This document shows, in pieces, positions 37,170 through 46,719 of a DNA stretch of 64,000 nt; positions within the stretch are counted from its first letter, which is position 1, and each line of letters starts with the position of its first letter. The position numbers and the translations under genes are program-made. The notes beneath the pieces are model-generated. The model ran no database searches and was not told the DNA's origin. It saw only the letters and a program-made list of their open reading frames with translations. The stretch is taken from positions 62,001 through 126,000 of the forward strand of contig NZ_FMZJ01000002.1 in the NCBI RefSeq assembly GCF_900101455.1, in the 5' to 3' direction. The stretch is from Sphingomonas sp. YR710. Its GTDB lineage: Bacteria; Pseudomonadota; Alphaproteobacteria; Sphingomonadales; Sphingomonadaceae.

Positions 37170-37817
37170 ATGACGACATCTCCTGCCCCCGCCATTCCCC
37201 GCTCATTATTCGTGTTCGCGCTCTTCTATGGCGGCATGGTCTGCATATCCGGCGTGCTGGGGGTGAAGCAGGTCGCGCTTGGGCCGCTCGCTGTGGAGGC
37301 GGGCATCTTCGGCTTTCTGCTGCTGGTCGTGATGGGAAGCGCCGTCACTGAATTGCATGGCCGGAACGCCGCCGATGCACTGGTGCGCTGGGGCTTCCTG
37401 CCGCTGATCATTTCGGCCGCCTTGATCCAGCTCGTCCTGGCGCTGCCGACTGACAGCGGCATGTATCCGCCCGCGATCGCCGCCTTCCCGATCGTCGTCG
37501 GCCAGGGCGCTCGAATGATGATTGCCGGGCTGATTTCCTACGGCACCTCGCAGACGCTCAACGTGCTGATCTTTTCGAAGCTGAAGTCCGGCGAGGGGCG
37601 GGGTCGGCTGGTGTGGTTCCGCGGCATGATCGCCAGCGTCATCAGCCAGGTGATCGATACCGTGCTGTTCATCTCGATCTCCTTCTACGGCGAGCGGCCG
37701 ATCATGGCCCTGATGGCCGGGCAGATGGCGACCAAGGTGGTGCTATCAATCATCCTGGTGCCACCCCTGATCACAGCCTTCGTCGCCATCGGTCGAAAGC
37801 TCGACGCGCGCGCCTGA
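37170..37817 (+). CDS. Queuosine precursor transporter (VUT/YhhQ family)
   Basis: 215 residues, about six transmembrane helices, with the family core GSAVTELHGRNAADALVRWGF (acidic E in helix 2) and VWFRGMIASVISQVIDTVLFISISFYG. YhhQ imports preQ0/preQ1 for queuosine synthesis. QueG is encoded nearby, supporting a queuosine salvage role. I looked for a preQ1 riboswitch in the 229-base upstream region and did not find one. Confidence 0.88.
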   Translation: MTTSPAPAIPRSLFVFALFYGGMVCISGVLGVKQVALGPLAVEAGIFGFLLLVVMGSAVTELHGRNAADALVRWGFLPLIISAALIQLVLALPTDSGMYPPAIAAFPIVVGQGARMMIAGLISYGTSQTLNVLIFSKLKSGEGRGRLVWFRGMIASVISQVIDTVLFISISFYGERPIMALMAGQMATKVVLSIILVPPLITAFVAIGRKLDARA

Positions 37818-37894
37818 ACGGCGGCGATCAAACAGCACGCCAAAGGTGAACCGAATCCTTTCGCTGCCGCTCCTGCTTCGCTAAGGGCTCCCCC

Positions 37895-38800
37895 ATGTCG
37901 ACCAACAACGCCCCCGATCCCGGCCTGCTGGCCAAAGCCGAAACGCTCGTCGAGGCGCTGCCCTATATGCAGCGTTATGCCGGCGAGATCTTCGTCGTGA
38001 AATATGGCGGCCATGCGATGGGCGATCCCGAGGCGGCGCGCGACTTCGCCGAGGATGTCGTGCTGCTCAAGGCCGTGGGCATCAATCCCGTGGTCGTCCA
38101 TGGCGGCGGGCCGCAGATCGGCCAGATGTTGAAAACGCTCGGCGTCGAGAGCAGCTTCATCGACGGGCTGCGCGTGACCGACGCCGAGACCGCACGGATC
38201 GCCGAAATGGTGCTGTGCGGATCGATCAACAAGGAGATCGTCTCCTGGATCAGCCAGGCCGGCGGCCGTGCCGTCGGCATTTCGGGCAAGGACGGCCGGC
38301 TCGTCGTGGCGGAAAAGGTTCAGCGCACGACCCGCGATCCCGGCAGCGCGATCGAACGCATCGTCGATCTGGGCTTTGTCGGCGAACCCGCCGATATCGA
38401 TCGCCGCGTGATCGACACGATCTCGAAGGCGGGCATGATTCCCGTCATTGCCCCGATCGGCATCGGTACCGACGGGCACACCTACAATATCAACGCCGAT
38501 ACCATGGCCGGCGCGATCGCGATCGCATTGGGCGCGGCGCGCCTGTTTCTGCTGACCGATGTTGCCGGCGTCCTCAACAAGAACAAGGAACTGATCCGCG
38601 ATCTGACACCGCGCCAGATTGGCGAGTTGCGCACCGATGGCACGATCAGCGGCGGCATGATCCCGAAGCTCGAAACCTGCGTCCATGCAGTCGAGGGTGG
38701 AGTCGACGCCGCCGTCATCCTTGATGGCCAGGTGCCGCATGCGATGCTGATCGAGGCCTTCACGAAACGTGGTGCGGGCACTTTGGTCCACGCAGATTGA
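37895..38800 (+). CDS. argB: Acetylglutamate kinase
   Basis: A 301-residue amino-acid kinase phosphorylating N-acetylglutamate in arginine synthesis. Motifs: [26 protein letters not shown], the ATP-site [14 protein letters not shown] and C-terminal [18 protein letters not shown]. The extended N-terminus (about 25 residues before the kinase fold) is typical of arginine-inhibited hexameric NAGK. Starts [20 protein letters not shown]. Confidence 0.97.
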   Translation: MSTNNAPDPGLLAKAETLVEALPYMQRYAGEIFVVKYGGHAMGDPEAARDFAEDVVLLKAVGINPVVVHGGGPQIGQMLKTLGVESSFIDGLRVTDAETARIAEMVLCGSINKEIVSWISQAGGRAVGISGKDGRLVVAEKVQRTTRDPGSAIERIVDLGFVGEPADIDRRVIDTISKAGMIPVIAPIGIGTDGHTYNINADTMAGAIAIALGAARLFLLTDVAGVLNKNKELIRDLTPRQIGELRTDGTISGGMIPKLETCVHAVEGGVDAAVILDGQVPHAMLIEAFTKRGAGTLVHAD

Positions 38801-38865
38801 CACGGCGCTTGGCCACAACGGCGAATTTCGGCTAGATACCGAACGGCTCTCGTGAAGGAATTGCG

Positions 38866-39159
38866 ATGATTGTTCTTTTCCAGATCATCGATCTGTTACT
38901 GGGCGTCCTGACCTGGATCATCGTGATCCAGGCGGTGATGTCGTGGCTGGTCGCGTTCAACGTGATCAACACCTACAATGATTTCGTCCGCCAGTTCCTC
39001 TATGCGCTGGATCGGATCACCGAGCCGCTCTATCGCCCGATCCGTCGGATCATGCCCGATTTCGGTGCATTGGATCTGTCGCCGATGGTGGTCCTGCTGC
39101 TGCTCTATATCGCACGCAACATCCTTTTGCCGGCGGCCGCGCGCGCGGTGATCGTCTGA
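38866..39159 (+). CDS. YggT-family membrane protein
   Basis: 97 residues with two transmembrane helices (about 3-25 and 70-92) separated by a conserved loop, DRITEPLYRPIRRIMPDFGALDLSPMVVLLLLY, diagnostic for YggT. The family is linked to osmotic tolerance and often sits beside a DUF167 gene, as here. Co-transcribed with the DUF167 and folD genes downstream. Confidence 0.94.
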   Translation: MIVLFQIIDLLLGVLTWIIVIQAVMSWLVAFNVINTYNDFVRQFLYALDRITEPLYRPIRRIMPDFGALDLSPMVVLLLLYIARNILLPAAARAVIV

Positions 39160-39473
39160 CCTGCTGGGCGCTGGAAAGCGACGGCATTTCGCTGTCGGTA
39201 CGGGTCACGCCACGCGCGTCGCGCAACGCGATCGAGGGTGTCAGGACCGCAGACGATGGCCGTGAATGGCTCGCCGTCCGGCTGATGGCCGCGCCGAACG
39301 ATGGCGCCGCCAATGTCGCGCTGGTGACTTTGCTGTCCGGCGCGCTGGCAGTGCGGAAGAACGACATCACACTGACGAACGGCGCGACCTCACGGATGAA
39401 GCGCATGCAGATCAAGGGCGATCCGGCGAAGCTGATCGGCGCCATCGCCAGCTATGACGGGGAACGGGAATGA
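39156..39473 (+). CDS. DUF167 (YggU) family protein with unusual start
   Basis: About 105 residues. The typical core [20 protein letters not shown], then [26 protein letters not shown] and [19 protein letters not shown], matches DUF167. The first in-frame ATG (39285) would remove the conserved first strand. Upstream, no ATG, GTG or TTG occurs in frame near the expected position; a CTG at 39156, overlapping the yggT stop (CTGA), or a CTG at 39171 are the only reasonable starts. Function of the family is not established. Confidence 0.8.
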   Translation: MTCWALESDGISLSVRVTPRASRNAIEGVRTADDGREWLAVRLMAAPNDGAANVALVTLLSGALAVRKNDITLTNGATSRMKRMQIKGDPAKLIGAIASYDGERE

Positions 39474-40363
39474 GCGCGGACATCATCGACGGCAAGGCCT
39501 TCGCTGAAGGACTGCGCACCCGGCTGGCCGCGATCGTCGCGGATTTTCGCGCCAAGGCCGGGCGTGCTCCGGGGCTAGCGGTCGTGCTCGTCGGCGAGGA
39601 TCCGGCGAGCCAGGTCTATGTCCGTTCCAAGGGCAAGGCGACCCGCGAGGCGGGCATGGAAAGCTTCGAATATAGGCTGCCCGCCACTGCGACGCAGGAC
39701 GAGATCGTGGCGCTGGTGAAGAAACTCAACGCCGACGATGCGGTCGACGGCATTCTCGTGCAGCTGCCCTTGCCCGCGCATGTGAACGAAGATCTGATCA
39801 TCGCGACGATCGACCCCGACAAGGATGTCGACGGCTTCCATGTCGTCAATGTCGGCCGCCTCTCGACCGGGCTTCATGGCTATGTGCCGTGCACGCCGCT
39901 CGGCTGCATCATGCTGCTCCGCGATCGGCTTGGCGATCTGAGCGGGCTCGACGCGGTGATCGTCGGCCGCTCCAACATCGTCGGCAAGCCGATGGCGCAA
40001 TTGCTGCTGGCCGAGAATTGCACGGTGACGGTGGCGCACAGCCGCACGAAGAACTTGCGCGATGTCGTGCGCCGCGCCGATATCGTGGTGGCGGCGGTCG
40101 GCCGACCCGAAATGATCCGGGGCGACTGGATCAAGCCCGGCGCCACCGTGATCGACGTCGGCATCAACCGCGTGCCGGGTGCCGAACCGGGCAAGACAAA
40201 GCTGGTCGGCGATGTCGCCTTTGCCGAAGCGGCCGAGGTCGCGGGCGCGATCACGCCCGTGCCGGGCGGGGTCGGGCCGATGACGATCGCTGTCCTGCTG
40301 CGCAATACGGTCGTTGCCGCACACCGCCGCGCCGGCGTGCCGCTCGCCAAGGGAGCGATCTGA
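39470..40363 (+). CDS. folD: Bifunctional methylenetetrahydrofolate dehydrogenase / cyclohydrolase
   Basis: 297 residues. Interconverts 5,10-methylene-, methenyl- and 10-formyl-THF. Active-site lysine in [14 protein letters not shown], the [11 protein letters not shown] motif and the NADP fold [18 protein letters not shown] with [16 protein letters not shown] near the C-terminus. ATGA overlap with the DUF167 gene, and the marC gene follows after 4 bases. Confidence 0.97.
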   Translation: MSADIIDGKAFAEGLRTRLAAIVADFRAKAGRAPGLAVVLVGEDPASQVYVRSKGKATREAGMESFEYRLPATATQDEIVALVKKLNADDAVDGILVQLPLPAHVNEDLIIATIDPDKDVDGFHVVNVGRLSTGLHGYVPCTPLGCIMLLRDRLGDLSGLDAVIVGRSNIVGKPMAQLLLAENCTVTVAHSRTKNLRDVVRRADIVVAAVGRPEMIRGDWIKPGATVIDVGINRVPGAEPGKTKLVGDVAFAEAAEVAGAITPVPGGVGPMTIAVLLRNTVVAAHRRAGVPLAKGAI

Positions 40364-40367
40364 TCGC

Positions 40368-41012
40368 ATGATCGCGGCCTTCCTCTCGGCCTTCGTCACT
40401 TTGTTCGTGGTGATCGATCCGCCGGGTTGCGCGCCGATCTTCGCCAGCCTCACCAGCGGCGCATCGAATGCGCACCGGCGGGCGATGGCCCTGCGATCGA
40501 CGATGATCGCGTCGGTGCTGCTGCTGGTCTTCGCCTTGATCGGCGAGAAATTGCTCGATACGCTCGGCATCAGCCTCGACGCGTTCCGAATCGCCGGCGG
40601 GATCATGGTATTCCTGATCGCGCTGGAAATGGTGTTCGAGAAGCGCACCCAGCGCCGCGAGGACCGCGCCGAGGAGATCAGCAAGAAGGCGGCGCAGCAG
40701 CATCGCGGGGTCGAGGCCGAGGATATTTCGGTCTTCCCGATGGCGATCCCGATGATTGCCGGCCCGGGATCGATTGCAACCACCATGCTGCTCGTCTCGC
40801 GCAGCCGCGGGATCGAGCAGACCGCGATCGTGATCATGGCGCTGATATCGGTCTTGGTGCTGACGCTGGCTGCCCTGATGGCCGCGGGCCCGATCATGCG
40901 CGTGCTGGGGCCGAAGCTGGAAGCGATGATCACCCGCATCCTGGGCGTCCTGCTCGCCGCGCTCGCCGCGCAGTTCGTGATCGACGGGATCAAGGCGAGC
41001 TTTGGGCTCTGA
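40368..41012 (+). CDS. MarC-family integral membrane protein
   Basis: 214 residues with six predicted helices. Family features: VVIDPPGCAPIFASLTSG in helix 1-2, and in the second half the matching PMAIPMIAGPGSIATTMLL. A charged loop (EKRTQRREDRAEEISKKAAQ) separates the halves. Function of MarC proteins is unclear despite the historical name. Starts at the ATG at 40368 just after folD; convergent with the next gene, 3 bases away. Confidence 0.93.
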   Translation: MIAAFLSAFVTLFVVIDPPGCAPIFASLTSGASNAHRRAMALRSTMIASVLLLVFALIGEKLLDTLGISLDAFRIAGGIMVFLIALEMVFEKRTQRREDRAEEISKKAAQQHRGVEAEDISVFPMAIPMIAGPGSIATTMLLVSRSRGIEQTAIVIMALISVLVLTLAALMAAGPIMRVLGPKLEAMITRILGVLLAALAAQFVIDGIKASFGL

Positions 41013-41015
41013 CCC

Positions 41016-42791
41016 TTATCCGACCCGCCGCCACAGCTTGAAAGGCGCGTTCGCGGGGAGTTCCACCGGCTGCAGCCAGGCAGGCACCTGGCCGTGGATC
41101 AACTGCTCGTAAAAGCCTTTCGGATTCTGCGCGGCATAGAGTGTCGTCTCCGACATGCCGGGGCACAACAACAGCATCGTTGCCGCATGTCGAACCATCA
41201 CGTCATGCGCGACTTCGGGATCGAGGCTGCGAAAAGCATGATGTACGTCGAGGATCGCGGCAGCGTTGCGATGATAGGGTCCGGCGATCGCACGGTGACC
41301 GGTCATCGCGATCAGGCGTGGGCTGAGGTCGACCAGGGTCAGCATCGTGGCCGGCGGGATTTTCGAGAGCATGTGCAGTGCCGGGAGCGTCGGGCAGCGC
41401 CGGTTGGCAGTCTCCACCGCCTTGCGGCTCTTCGGCACCGGTGTTTTCGGGAGATACCCCACGCCATATTCGACGAGCAGACCCGAGCAGGCGAGGAACG
41501 CCAGCGTCGAACCGCCCATGCGGATGATCGCGTTGGGATGATCGAGCGTGAAACGCAACGCCAGCCAGGCGAGCATCGTCGCGCCCGGCACGCCGAGCAA
41601 TTGCGCCTGCGGCCCATAGCGGCTCTGCCACAGCATCAGCACGGTCGAGAACGCCGCGAGGAGCGTGATCGTCGCCCAGGGCGCGCCGAGCGCCGTACCC
41701 CGTGCCCGCCAGCATGCCACAGCCGCGCCGATCACCCCGACCACCGGCAGCGCGGCGATGCTCAACGCATCGGCCCACGGCTTGGTATAAAGCGGCTTGA
41801 CCTCGCGAATATTGCGAAACCACAGCCTGTCGAGCTCGGGTGAGATATGTTCGGGCCGGCCCAGGCATTGCGGCGAGAAGCCCGCGAATGCGGCCGCCAC
41901 GATCCCGGCGGCGGCCAGTGCCAGCAGAAGTCGCGCGGCGCGACTTTCGATCCGCAGCATCGCCACGACATAGAGCAGGGCCGAGGCGATCAGGATCGGG
42001 CCGAGATAGACCGGCGACAGCGCATCGCAGACCATCTGGCGATTGTCGTAACTTGCGAAACCGGCGAATGCGATCGCGGTGCTGCCGCCCAAGGCAATCG
42101 CATAAGTGGCAAGCCGCTGCGCCTCGTCGCGATCCCATATCCAGCGCAGCACGATCGCCGCCCCCGCCATTGCCATAGATGGCAGCAATTCAAGCCCGAT
42201 GCCCGTCGAAATCGCTGTCGCCACCGCGACGGTGACGCCGCCGCGCCGCTGCTGCGGATCGGCAAGGCCGGCGACCGCCAGCATCAGCATCGCGAGCTGC
42301 CAGCCATGATGATCGATCCGCGTCGGCATCCACATGAAGAGCGCGGCCTGCGCCGACATCAGCATCGCAAACGCCAGCGGGTAAGCCGTCGGCGCGATCA
42401 ACCGCCGCACGGCGAGGATCAATGCCCACAGCGTCGCGCCGAACGCCAGCATCGGCGCCACCGCGCAAGCGACCTGCTGCGCTACGAAACTGCCCGCGAT
42501 CGGCTGCACGACCAGGATCATCGCCGCGATCGGCAGATCGACGATGCGCGTCCAATGGATGTTCGCACCCAGCGGCGGATCGAGCTTATATTGCCGCAGA
42601 TCGTACCAGCTTTGCCCGTTCAGCAGCGCCTGAACCTGCGCGAAGCGGATATTGTCGTCGGTATCGCTGAGCGACAGCCAGCGTATCGCGTTCCACTTAT
42701 AGGCGAGCATGTAGATCGCCGCGCCGGCGAACAGCAGCCAGAAGACACGGCGCCAGTGCCGATCGATATAGGCGATGATCCTGTCTTCCAC
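41016..42791 (-). CDS. Large polytopic GT-C-like membrane protein
   Basis: 591 residues with roughly 11-12 transmembrane helices. The first periplasmic loop after TM1 has SDTDDNIRFAQVQALLNGQ and NPPLGANIHWTRIVDLP-like sequence, with acidic residues placed as in GT-C glycosyltransferases that use polyprenyl-phosphate sugars. The C-terminal ~110 residues are soluble. The start is a GTG at 42791 with GAGAGG upstream. It is divergent from gtrA. Likely an envelope glycan-modifying enzyme, but no specific substrate can be read. Confidence 0.75.
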   Translation of the reverse strand: MEDRIIAYIDRHWRRVFWLLFAGAAIYMLAYKWNAIRWLSLSDTDDNIRFAQVQALLNGQSWYDLRQYKLDPPLGANIHWTRIVDLPIAAMILVVQPIAGSFVAQQVACAVAPMLAFGATLWALILAVRRLIAPTAYPLAFAMLMSAQAALFMWMPTRIDHHGWQLAMLMLAVAGLADPQQRRGGVTVAVATAISTGIGLELLPSMAMAGAAIVLRWIWDRDEAQRLATYAIALGGSTAIAFAGFASYDNRQMVCDALSPVYLGPILIASALLYVVAMLRIESRAARLLLALAAAGIVAAAFAGFSPQCLGRPEHISPELDRLWFRNIREVKPLYTKPWADALSIAALPVVGVIGAAVACWRARGTALGAPWATITLLAAFSTVLMLWQSRYGPQAQLLGVPGATMLAWLALRFTLDHPNAIIRMGGSTLAFLACSGLLVEYGVGYLPKTPVPKSRKAVETANRRCPTLPALHMLSKIPPATMLTLVDLSPRLIAMTGHRAIAGPYHRNAAAILDVHHAFRSLDPEVAHDVMVRHAATMLLLCPGMSETTLYAAQNPKGFYEQLIHGQVPAWLQPVELPANAPFKLWRRVG

Positions 42792-42906
42792 GCGGCCCTC
42801 TCGTCGGCGTTGTGCGCGGAGCCATAGCCGATCACGGCGACGGAGCAAGCGCGCCGATATTCGAGCGCTTGAGGCCGCGCCGCTTTTATGGAAGAGCGCG
42901 TCCCCG

Positions 42907-43323
42907 ATGCGCACCGCTACAGTCTTCACACAGGATCGTCTCGCTTTGTTCGGCCAACTGGTGCGCTATGCGATCACCGGCGGCTTTGCGAGCCTGGTCA
43001 ATATCGGCATCTATCATGCCGGAGTGAAGCTGTTCGGCCTCGATCCGAACCTGGCCTGGACGATCGGCTTTCTCGGCGCGGCGGCGAGCGGCTACCTGAT
43101 CCACAGCAAATGGAGCTTCAAGGGGCATGGCAGCCGCGACAATGTCTGGCGCAACACCGCGAAATTCATGGTCGTGTCGCTGATCAGCTTTGCGCTGAAC
43201 AGCTTCTGGGTGTGGCTGCTGGTGCGGCATTTCGCGCTGCCGATCTGGTCGCCTTACCCGCTGGCGCTCGGCGTCACCCCGCTGCTCGTTTTCTGGCTGA
43301 ACCGTCAATGGGTTTTCGGCTAG
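42907..43323 (+). CDS. GtrA-family membrane protein
   Basis: 138 residues, four transmembrane helices: LVRYAITGGFASLVNIGIYH opens the typical GtrA fold, followed by LAWTIGFLGAAASGYLIHSKWSF, a conserved basic loop and a final NRQWVFG. GtrA proteins are thought to flip polyprenyl-phosphate-linked sugars, partnering GtrB, which is encoded directly downstream with a 3-base gap. Confidence 0.93.
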   Translation: MRTATVFTQDRLALFGQLVRYAITGGFASLVNIGIYHAGVKLFGLDPNLAWTIGFLGAAASGYLIHSKWSFKGHGSRDNVWRNTAKFMVVSLISFALNSFWVWLLVRHFALPIWSPYPLALGVTPLLVFWLNRQWVFG

Positions 43324-43326
43324 GGC

Positions 43327-44310
43327 ATGACGATGGAAATTCCCCCGTCCCCGTCTCCCCTCATTTCGGTCATCGTGCCCGTCAAGGACGAGGAGGATGC
43401 GATCCTTCCCTTCGTGGCGCGCGTCTCCGCGATTCTCGACATGCTGCGCGAAGCCGATGGCAGCGCCGCGGCCTGGGAGATCATCTTCATCGATGATGGC
43501 AGCAGCGATGCGACGCTTGCAGCCATCCTGAGCGCCAACGCAGCCGATCCGCGCATCCAGGGGCTCTCGCTGTCGCGCAATTTCGGCAAGGAGGCGGCGC
43601 TTTCGGCCGGGCTCGACAACGCCCGCGGCCGCACGGTGATCCCGATCGACGTCGATCTGCAGGATCCGCCAGAGGTGATCGGCGAGATGCTGGACCGGTG
43701 GCGCGAGGGCCATGAGGTCGTCTATGGCGTGCGCCGCAACCGCATGACCGACAGCCTGCCGAAAAGGCTGACCGCGGACCTCTATTATCGCGCGCACAAC
43801 TGGCTATCGATGGACAAGATCCCCGAACATGCCGGTGACTTCCGCCTGCTCGATCGCAAGGTGGTCGAGGTGATCAAGCGCATGCCCGAGCGCAATCGCT
43901 TCATGAAAGGCCTGTTCGCCTGGTCCGGCTTCCGCCAGACGGCGGTCGAATATGATCGCGCCGAACGGGAAGTCGGCACCACCAAGTTCAATTACTGGAA
44001 ATTGTGGACGCTCGCGATCGATGGGATCACGTCGGCATCGACCGTGCCCTTGCGCGTCTGGAGCTACCTCGGCGGGCTGATCGCCTTGTTCGCGCTTTTT
44101 TATGCGGTGTTCCTGATGGTGCGCACGCTGCTGTTCGGGGTCGACGTCGCAGGCTATCCATCGATGATGGTCGCGATCCTGTTCCTGGGCGGCGTGCAAT
44201 TGCTGTCGCTCGGCATATTGGGCGAATATGTCGGCCGCATCCTGGTCGAGACCAAGCATCGCCCGATCTACATCGTAAGGCAGCGGATCGGCTGCGAGGA
44301 AGGGCACTGA
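43327..44310 (+). CDS. Polyprenyl-phosphate glycosyltransferase (GT2, GtrB-like)
   Basis: 327 residues. The GT-A domain spans about 10-240 with ISVIVPVKDEEDAILPF, FIDDGSSDATL, SLSRNFGKEAALSAGLD and PIDVDLQDPPEVI (DxD-like), then two C-terminal transmembrane helices (about 240-265 and 275-300). Such enzymes load glucose, mannose or a similar sugar onto undecaprenyl or dolichyl phosphate for periplasmic GT-C transferases. GtrA upstream and three GT-C-like proteins around it complete a full lipid-carrier glycosylation path. Confidence 0.93.
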   Translation: MTMEIPPSPSPLISVIVPVKDEEDAILPFVARVSAILDMLREADGSAAAWEIIFIDDGSSDATLAAILSANAADPRIQGLSLSRNFGKEAALSAGLDNARGRTVIPIDVDLQDPPEVIGEMLDRWREGHEVVYGVRRNRMTDSLPKRLTADLYYRAHNWLSMDKIPEHAGDFRLLDRKVVEVIKRMPERNRFMKGLFAWSGFRQTAVEYDRAEREVGTTKFNYWKLWTLAIDGITSASTVPLRVWSYLGGLIALFALFYAVFLMVRTLLFGVDVAGYPSMMVAILFLGGVQLLSLGILGEYVGRILVETKHRPIYIVRQRIGCEEGH

Positions 44311-45044
44311 TGGATCGCGCCGTTTATGACCGGATGGCGGAGATCGATGCCGATCATTGGTGGTTCACCGCGCGCCGAAAAATCATCGCCCGGCTGATCG
44401 AACGCTTTCAGCCCCGGCCATCGCCGCTCAAGATCCTCGAGGTCGGCTGCGGCACCGGATCGAACCTGCCGCTCCTGCGCCGCTATGGCGATGTCGATGC
44501 TATCGAGCCCGACGACGGCGCCCGCGCGCTCGCCGAACAGCGCAGCGGCCTCGCGATCAAGGGTGGCTATCTGCCGCATGGCGTACCGCTGGAGGATGGC
44601 TATTACGATTTGATCGTGCTGCTCGACGTGCTCGAACATATTCCGGAGGACGTACCCGCGCTCGCCGCATTGCGCAGCAAGCTGGCACCCGGCGGCCGGA
44701 TCCTGGTCACCGTGCCGGCCATGCCTTGGCTATGGAGCGCGCACGATGTCGCGCACCATCACCAGCGCCGCTATACGCCCGCGAGCCTGAACAAGGTGTT
44801 CCACGACGCCGGGCTGAAGCCGATCCACCAGACCCATTTCAACAGCCTTTTATTCCCGCTGATCGTCGCGGTGCGCGCGCTGCACAAGCTCACCGGCCGC
44901 GAAGGCGGGGATGATGAGATGCCGTCGCGGCCGGTCAATGCCGTGCTCGCCGCCCTGTTCGGAACCGAGCGTCACTGGGTGACGACCTTGTCCATTCCCT
45001 TCGGAGTGTCCATGGCCATGGTGGCGGAACCGACGACGCGGTAG
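44310..45044 (+). CDS. Class I SAM-dependent methyltransferase
   Basis: 244 residues. SAM-binding motif I is LKILEVGCGTGSNLPLL, followed by VDAIEPDD and YYDLIVLLDVLEHIPEDV, a layout of UbiE/type-11 methyltransferases often linked to glycan or lipid clusters. The ATG overlaps the GT2 stop (TGATG). The last 24 codons overlap, on the other strand, the end of the next membrane-protein gene. Probably acts on a sugar or lipid-linked intermediate; the acceptor is unknown. Confidence 0.88.
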   Translation: MDRAVYDRMAEIDADHWWFTARRKIIARLIERFQPRPSPLKILEVGCGTGSNLPLLRRYGDVDAIEPDDGARALAEQRSGLAIKGGYLPHGVPLEDGYYDLIVLLDVLEHIPEDVPALAALRSKLAPGGRILVTVPAMPWLWSAHDVAHHHQRRYTPASLNKVFHDAGLKPIHQTHFNSLLFPLIVAVRALHKLTGREGGDDEMPSRPVNAVLAALFGTERHWVTTLSIPFGVSMAMVAEPTTR

Positions 45045-46570
45045 AGCGCGCCGCGCGTCCCCCCGTTCCAGACCATCTTCAGGGTCGGATCATTGCCCGG
45101 CCAATGGTCCGGCGTCGCATCGATCAGCCAGAGATAGTCGAAGGCCTGCCGCGGGAACAGGGCGATCGAGCTTTCGATGCTGCGCGCATTCCACGCCCGG
45201 CAATGTTTCGGCCGCATCACCTGCGTCGGATCCTCGGCATAGCCCTTGGCCGGCGCATATTTGATGCTGAGCAACTGGGCGCCCGCCATCGTCCACTGCC
45301 CGTTGACGAACGCCTGCTTGCGCACGATCGCCATCGCGCCGAGATGCTCCATGCGCGGCGATTCCCAGCGGCTCAGGCAGGGCAGATCGACCAGCACGAA
45401 CACACGTGAGCCGGTTTCGATATGCTCGACCGCCTGCAGCTGCGCTTCCTGATGCGATGAAAACGCCTCGTAGCGGACCGTCGACAGATAGAGGCGAAAG
45501 CCGAAGATCGCGAGCGCGAGCAACGCCACGCCCTGCAATGCATAGCGGTTGGTGAAGCGCGGCGCGACCGCCAGCACCCCGATCGCCACGACATACGGCG
45601 CCAGCCGCATATCGGCATAAGCCGACCCGATCACGATCCGCGGCATCAGCACATAAGCGATGATCAGCACCAACGTCGCCACGCCCAGCGTGCGACGCAT
45701 CCGGAAGCCGAGGCCGAACAATCCGAACACCGTCATCACGATCAGCCCGGCGACGAGCCGGATATCGAACACCATCCAGTGATTGCGCAGCGAGGATACC
45801 AGATAGACATATTTGGCTACCCAGTTGAACCAGTCGGTGGTTGCGCCAGAAACGGCACCACTGCGCCACATCGCCATCAGCACCAAAGGCGGAGCCAAGG
45901 GCAGGCAGTGCACGGCGCCGAGCAGGATCGACATGCGGTGCGACTGGCCTGCATCGCGCACGCGCACGATCTCCGCGGCAAAGGCGAGCAGCCCGAGCAC
46001 GCCCCAGGCGAAGCCATGCGCGAGCCAGATCAGCGCACCGATCGGAACGAACAGGATCGCACGCAGCCGGATACGCTCGGTGCGGCCAAGATAGAGCCAG
46101 AGCGCGAACGCATTGAGCGCCAGCGCCATCGCCAGCACATAGTTGATGAAGCCCCACTGGAAGGGCCAGCAATACGCGAAAGGCGCGGCAAACACCGCCG
46201 TAGCGGGCAGCCGGCCATGCACTTCGCGGGCGATCAGCATCATGCCCGTGAGCGTGAGCGGCGGCACCATCATCACGATCAGCTTCACCGCCAGCTCGAG
46301 ACCGAAGATCTTCGACAAGGGGATGACGAGCAGGTCGACGCCGAGATTGCCCATCAGCGCCCATTTGAAATCGAAATAGCGCGTGCGGAGCGGCGATTGC
46401 GGATCGGCCAGTTCGACCGAATAGCGCCCCATGTGGCCGAGCAGATCGACCAGCGGCGGGATATGCGGTTGCCAGAGCGGAATCACGCAGATGAGGGCCA
46501 GCACACCGATATACCAGGGGCTGGTCCACCAGCCCTCCGGTGGCAGTTCATGCGGCGTGGCGCGAAACAT
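44972..46570 (-). CDS. Polytopic GT-C-like membrane protein
   Basis: 532 residues with about 11 transmembrane helices, beginning MFRATPHELPPEGWWTSPWY at the ATG at 46570. The first loop after TM1 carries PLVDLLGHMGRYSVELADPQ, with the acidic residue typical of GT-C enzymes and a long soluble C-terminal region from about residue 400. Not recognisable as a named family. It overlaps the convergent methyltransferase gene by 73 bases and is divergent from the GT39-like gene. Confidence 0.72.
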   Translation of the reverse strand: MFRATPHELPPEGWWTSPWYIGVLALICVIPLWQPHIPPLVDLLGHMGRYSVELADPQSPLRTRYFDFKWALMGNLGVDLLVIPLSKIFGLELAVKLIVMMVPPLTLTGMMLIAREVHGRLPATAVFAAPFAYCWPFQWGFINYVLAMALALNAFALWLYLGRTERIRLRAILFVPIGALIWLAHGFAWGVLGLLAFAAEIVRVRDAGQSHRMSILLGAVHCLPLAPPLVLMAMWRSGAVSGATTDWFNWVAKYVYLVSSLRNHWMVFDIRLVAGLIVMTVFGLFGLGFRMRRTLGVATLVLIIAYVLMPRIVIGSAYADMRLAPYVVAIGVLAVAPRFTNRYALQGVALLALAIFGFRLYLSTVRYEAFSSHQEAQLQAVEHIETGSRVFVLVDLPCLSRWESPRMEHLGAMAIVRKQAFVNGQWTMAGAQLLSIKYAPAKGYAEDPTQVMRPKHCRAWNARSIESSIALFPRQAFDYLWLIDATPDHWPGNDPTLKMVWNGGTRGALYRVVGSATMAMDTPKGMDKVVTQ

Positions 46571-46719
46571 ATAGTCGGGCCTTATTTCGCCACGCTTTCG
46601 CCCGCAAGGGGTGGCGCGCATCAGCGTGCGGCTATTTGGGTTCACACGGTGCCGTCCCACGCAGCCGAAGGACATCGGCGATTGTCGTTTGGTGCCGCGT
46701 CTTCTAAGCCCCGAAGCGC

